Of a stretch of 64,000 bases of DNA, positions 63,669-64,000 are shown in pieces. Position numbers and translations under genes: made by a program. Position 1 is the stretch's first letter; each line of letters opens with the position of its first letter. The stretch comes from Ianthella basta (Eukaryota > Porifera > Demospongiae > Verongiida > Ianthellidae): positions 5,413,588 to 5,477,587 of the forward strand of contig OZ025883.1 in assembly GCA_964019415.1 (NCBI GenBank). The letters are read 5' to 3'. The notes under the pieces are model-generated. The model was given only the letters and a program-made list of their open reading frames with translations. It searched no databases and was not told the origin of the DNA.

Positions 63669-64000
63669 GTAAGTCCTAGCTGCAATCATCCACTGGTTAG
63701 ATTAGGCGTGTGAAATGGTACAGTTGCAGTGTATATATAATTATACTGTACATGCAGTGAAGGCTGTAGATGTCTAAGATGGACGTCACTGTGTAGATCA
63801 ACCACCCCAAACAGCACTAAAGTAGTGTTAAACACTGCAGTCTACCTCTGTTTGCAACCAGCTCTCTTAGACAGCCAGCCTCCTATATGAGTATACGAGG
63901 GTTGTAGCAACACTAGAGAAACTTACCATCACTGCAATGTATAACCATGTTGGTTGGAGTGTCTGCCTTCAGGGAAGTTGATGTTTACATGTAGTCTATT
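63669..64000 (+). other. intron of vWA gene with decayed MITE
   Basis: Positions about 63770-63880 carry words of the Tc/mariner-type MITE family (gtctaagatgga, agcactaaag, gcagtctacctctg), more diverged than copies A-C. Confidence 0.55.

Overview
This is animal nuclear DNA. The genes have many short exons with GT-AG introns, the proteins are typical metazoan families (ATAD3, Rab, SF3B4, Y-box, vWA/VWC), and repeats are dense. A sponge or another early-branching marine invertebrate fits best, because SWIM/YqaJ, THAP and HIRAN-type fossils and an NCL-type exchanger occur together. I inferred this from gene content and cannot name a species. I saw no rRNA gene, tRNA gene, CRISPR array or bacterial operon.

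Layout. At 1-3.7 kb lies the 3' end of an ATAD3-type mitochondrial AAA ATPase (+ strand), with a Penelope-like retroelement in one intron and a fold-back element in another. At 4.9-19.4 kb lies a tandem array of seven NNMT/PNMT-type methyltransferase copies, all on the minus strand: five open single-exon genes and two relics. The array contains a duplicated block of about 5 kb, gene-conversion mosaics, CA/TG fold-back cassettes and a retroelement fragment that replaced half of one copy. From 19.4 to 27.8 kb there is mostly intergenic and transposon-derived sequence. At 27.8-28.9 kb there is a two-exon gene with a lipid-anchor N-terminus and tyrosine motifs. At 29.7-33.0 kb there is an eight-exon Rab GTPase gene with a 13-base microexon and a minisatellite that repeats its own splice donor.

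From 35.0 to 56.3 kb three minus-strand housekeeping genes follow one another closely: a Y-box RNA-binding protein, a 17-exon NCL-like Na+/Ca2+ exchanger, and the splicing factor SF3B4. A 5-kb intron of SF3B4 is a graveyard of broken repeat-family genes (an uncharacterised family, SWIM/YqaJ, THAP) with a hAT-like element inserted. A PD-(D/E)XK-like single-exon gene is divergent from the Y-box gene across about 147 bases. From 59.2 kb to the window edge lies the 5' part of a secreted protein with two von Willebrand A domains and a VWC module.

The exon models for SF3B4, the exchanger, the Y-box protein, Rab and the vWA gene were built by hand from splice signals and reading phase. In every complete model the summed exon length is a multiple of three. 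The main themes are rapid turnover of a metabolic gene array, and CA/TG microsatellites and fold-back elements lying close to splice sites.
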